NCBI GenBank assembly: GCA_041493205.1
Contig: JBGPYM010000201.1
Location: 1 to 6,031, forward strand
Source of the DNA: JBGPYM01 sp041493205
GTDB taxonomy: Bacteria > Bacteroidota > Ignavibacteria > UBA10030 > UBA6906
Direction of reading: 5' to 3'
DNA length: 6,031 nucleotides
Shown here piece by piece: positions 5,718 through 6,031 of this stretch; the stretch's first letter is position 1, and every line of letters starts with the position of its first letter. Under the pieces are notes generated by a model. The model saw nothing but the letters and a program-made list of their open reading frames with translations, was not told the origin of the DNA and did not search any database. The position numbers were made by a program, and so were the translations under genes.

Positions 5718-6031
5718 TTACGCGCCCGTGGAATCGTCGATGAGCCGGGTGGACTCAAGATCCTTCCGTTCCTTCTCCAGCCGGATGTTTTCTTCCATGT
5801 ACAGAGAGACATCCTCGCCTCTCTGCTGGGCATCTTTCAGAAGCCTGTAATTTTCCCCGATCATCTTTTTGATCACCAAGCCCTTTGCCCTGAGGATGCT
5901 CTTCTCGGCGATCGTCCAGAGGTCGCCGGGTTTCACATCGGACCATCCCTTGCTTATGTCATACTTGCTCACCACGCAATCGGCGACGAACCTTCTCAGC
6001 ACCGGGTCATCGAGGTCATTCGTCAGCGAAG
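5718..6031 (-). CDS. dnaG: C-terminal end of a DnaG-like DNA primase, cut by window edge
   Basis: The frame is open from the window edge to TAA at 5720-5718, giving 103 complete codons; it is the 3' end of a longer gene. The visible sequence is helical and charged. It contains NDLDDPVLRRFVAD and then ISKGW (about 28-32), followed by a long helix-forming stretch with IKKMIGENYRLLKDA and EENIRLEKERKDLE. This pattern (short 'DPxLR' helix, 'ISxxW', then repeated helices ending in a coiled stretch) matches my recollection of the C-terminal helicase-interacting domain of DnaG, particularly in Chlorobi and Bacteroidota relatives. DnaG makes RNA primers at the replication fork, and this domain docks on DnaB. 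The catalytic Toprim and zinc domains are outside the window, so the assignment rests on a poorly conserved region. The alternative is an unrelated helical protein. A GTG at 6002 could start a 94-residue reading, but the frame continues upstream without a stop. Confidence 0.55.
   Translation of the reverse strand, partial: SLTNDLDDPVLRRFVADCVVSKYDISKGWSDVKPGDLWTIAEKSILRAKGLVIKKMIGENYRLLKDAQQRGEDVSLYMEENIRLEKERKDLESTRLIDDSTGA

Noticed and set aside
4913..5743. A 276-codon plus-strand open frame
   Set aside because: Antisense to the TauE/SafE-type gene, with low-complexity hydrophilic composition and no recognisable motif.
5702..5833. N-terminal extension of the TauE/SafE-type frame by 44 residues
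   Set aside because: The extension is hydrophilic, overlaps the primase-like gene, and would displace the N-terminal GSLHCVGMCG signature from its usual place.

Overview
The window is a compact, GC-rich bacterial segment in which every gene I can support lies on the minus strand. Read in the direction of transcription (high to low coordinates), the order is: the C-terminal end of a DnaG-like DNA primase (cut by the right edge), a TauE/SafE (UreH/DsbD_2-type) membrane transporter, a family 9 glycosyltransferase, a DUF3108 exported protein, a deoxyhypusine-synthase-like protein of unknown function, a CPBP intramembrane protease, and phosphatidate cytidylyltransferase CdsA (cut by the left edge). 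Gaps are short: about 16 bases, 76 bases, an 11-base overlap, 50 bases, about 15 bases and 10 bases. No stretch over 300 bases lacks a gene. I see no tRNA, rRNA, CRISPR array, insertion sequence or convincing rho-independent terminator.

The organism is probably a Gram-negative bacterium. The evidence is a heptosyltransferase-like GT9 protein, a secreted DUF3108 protein, and the style of its linker, which is rich in Ala, Arg and repeated Asp-Ser-Leu. I recall such linkers from Bacteroidota, Ignavibacteria and Chlorobi relatives. This is a tentative FCB-group assignment from protein style only.

The 76-base gap before the glycosyltransferase holds the only good promoter candidate: TTGCAA, a 17-base spacer, then TATATT. 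It carries two copies of TTGCAATT. It could drive a five-gene unit: GT9, DUF3108, DHS-like, CPBP, cdsA. Three or four of these act at or in the cell envelope: glycan transfer, an exported protein, a membrane protease, and CDP-diacylglycerol synthesis for phospholipids. The DHS-like protein is the odd soluble member and the least understood. The primase end and the transporter appear to belong to the preceding transcription unit.

Most of the window is ordinary housekeeping or envelope content. The best candidate for undescribed biology is the DHS-like gene. It has the general layout of deoxyhypusine synthase but appears to lack the catalytic-lysine motif, and it sits between envelope genes.
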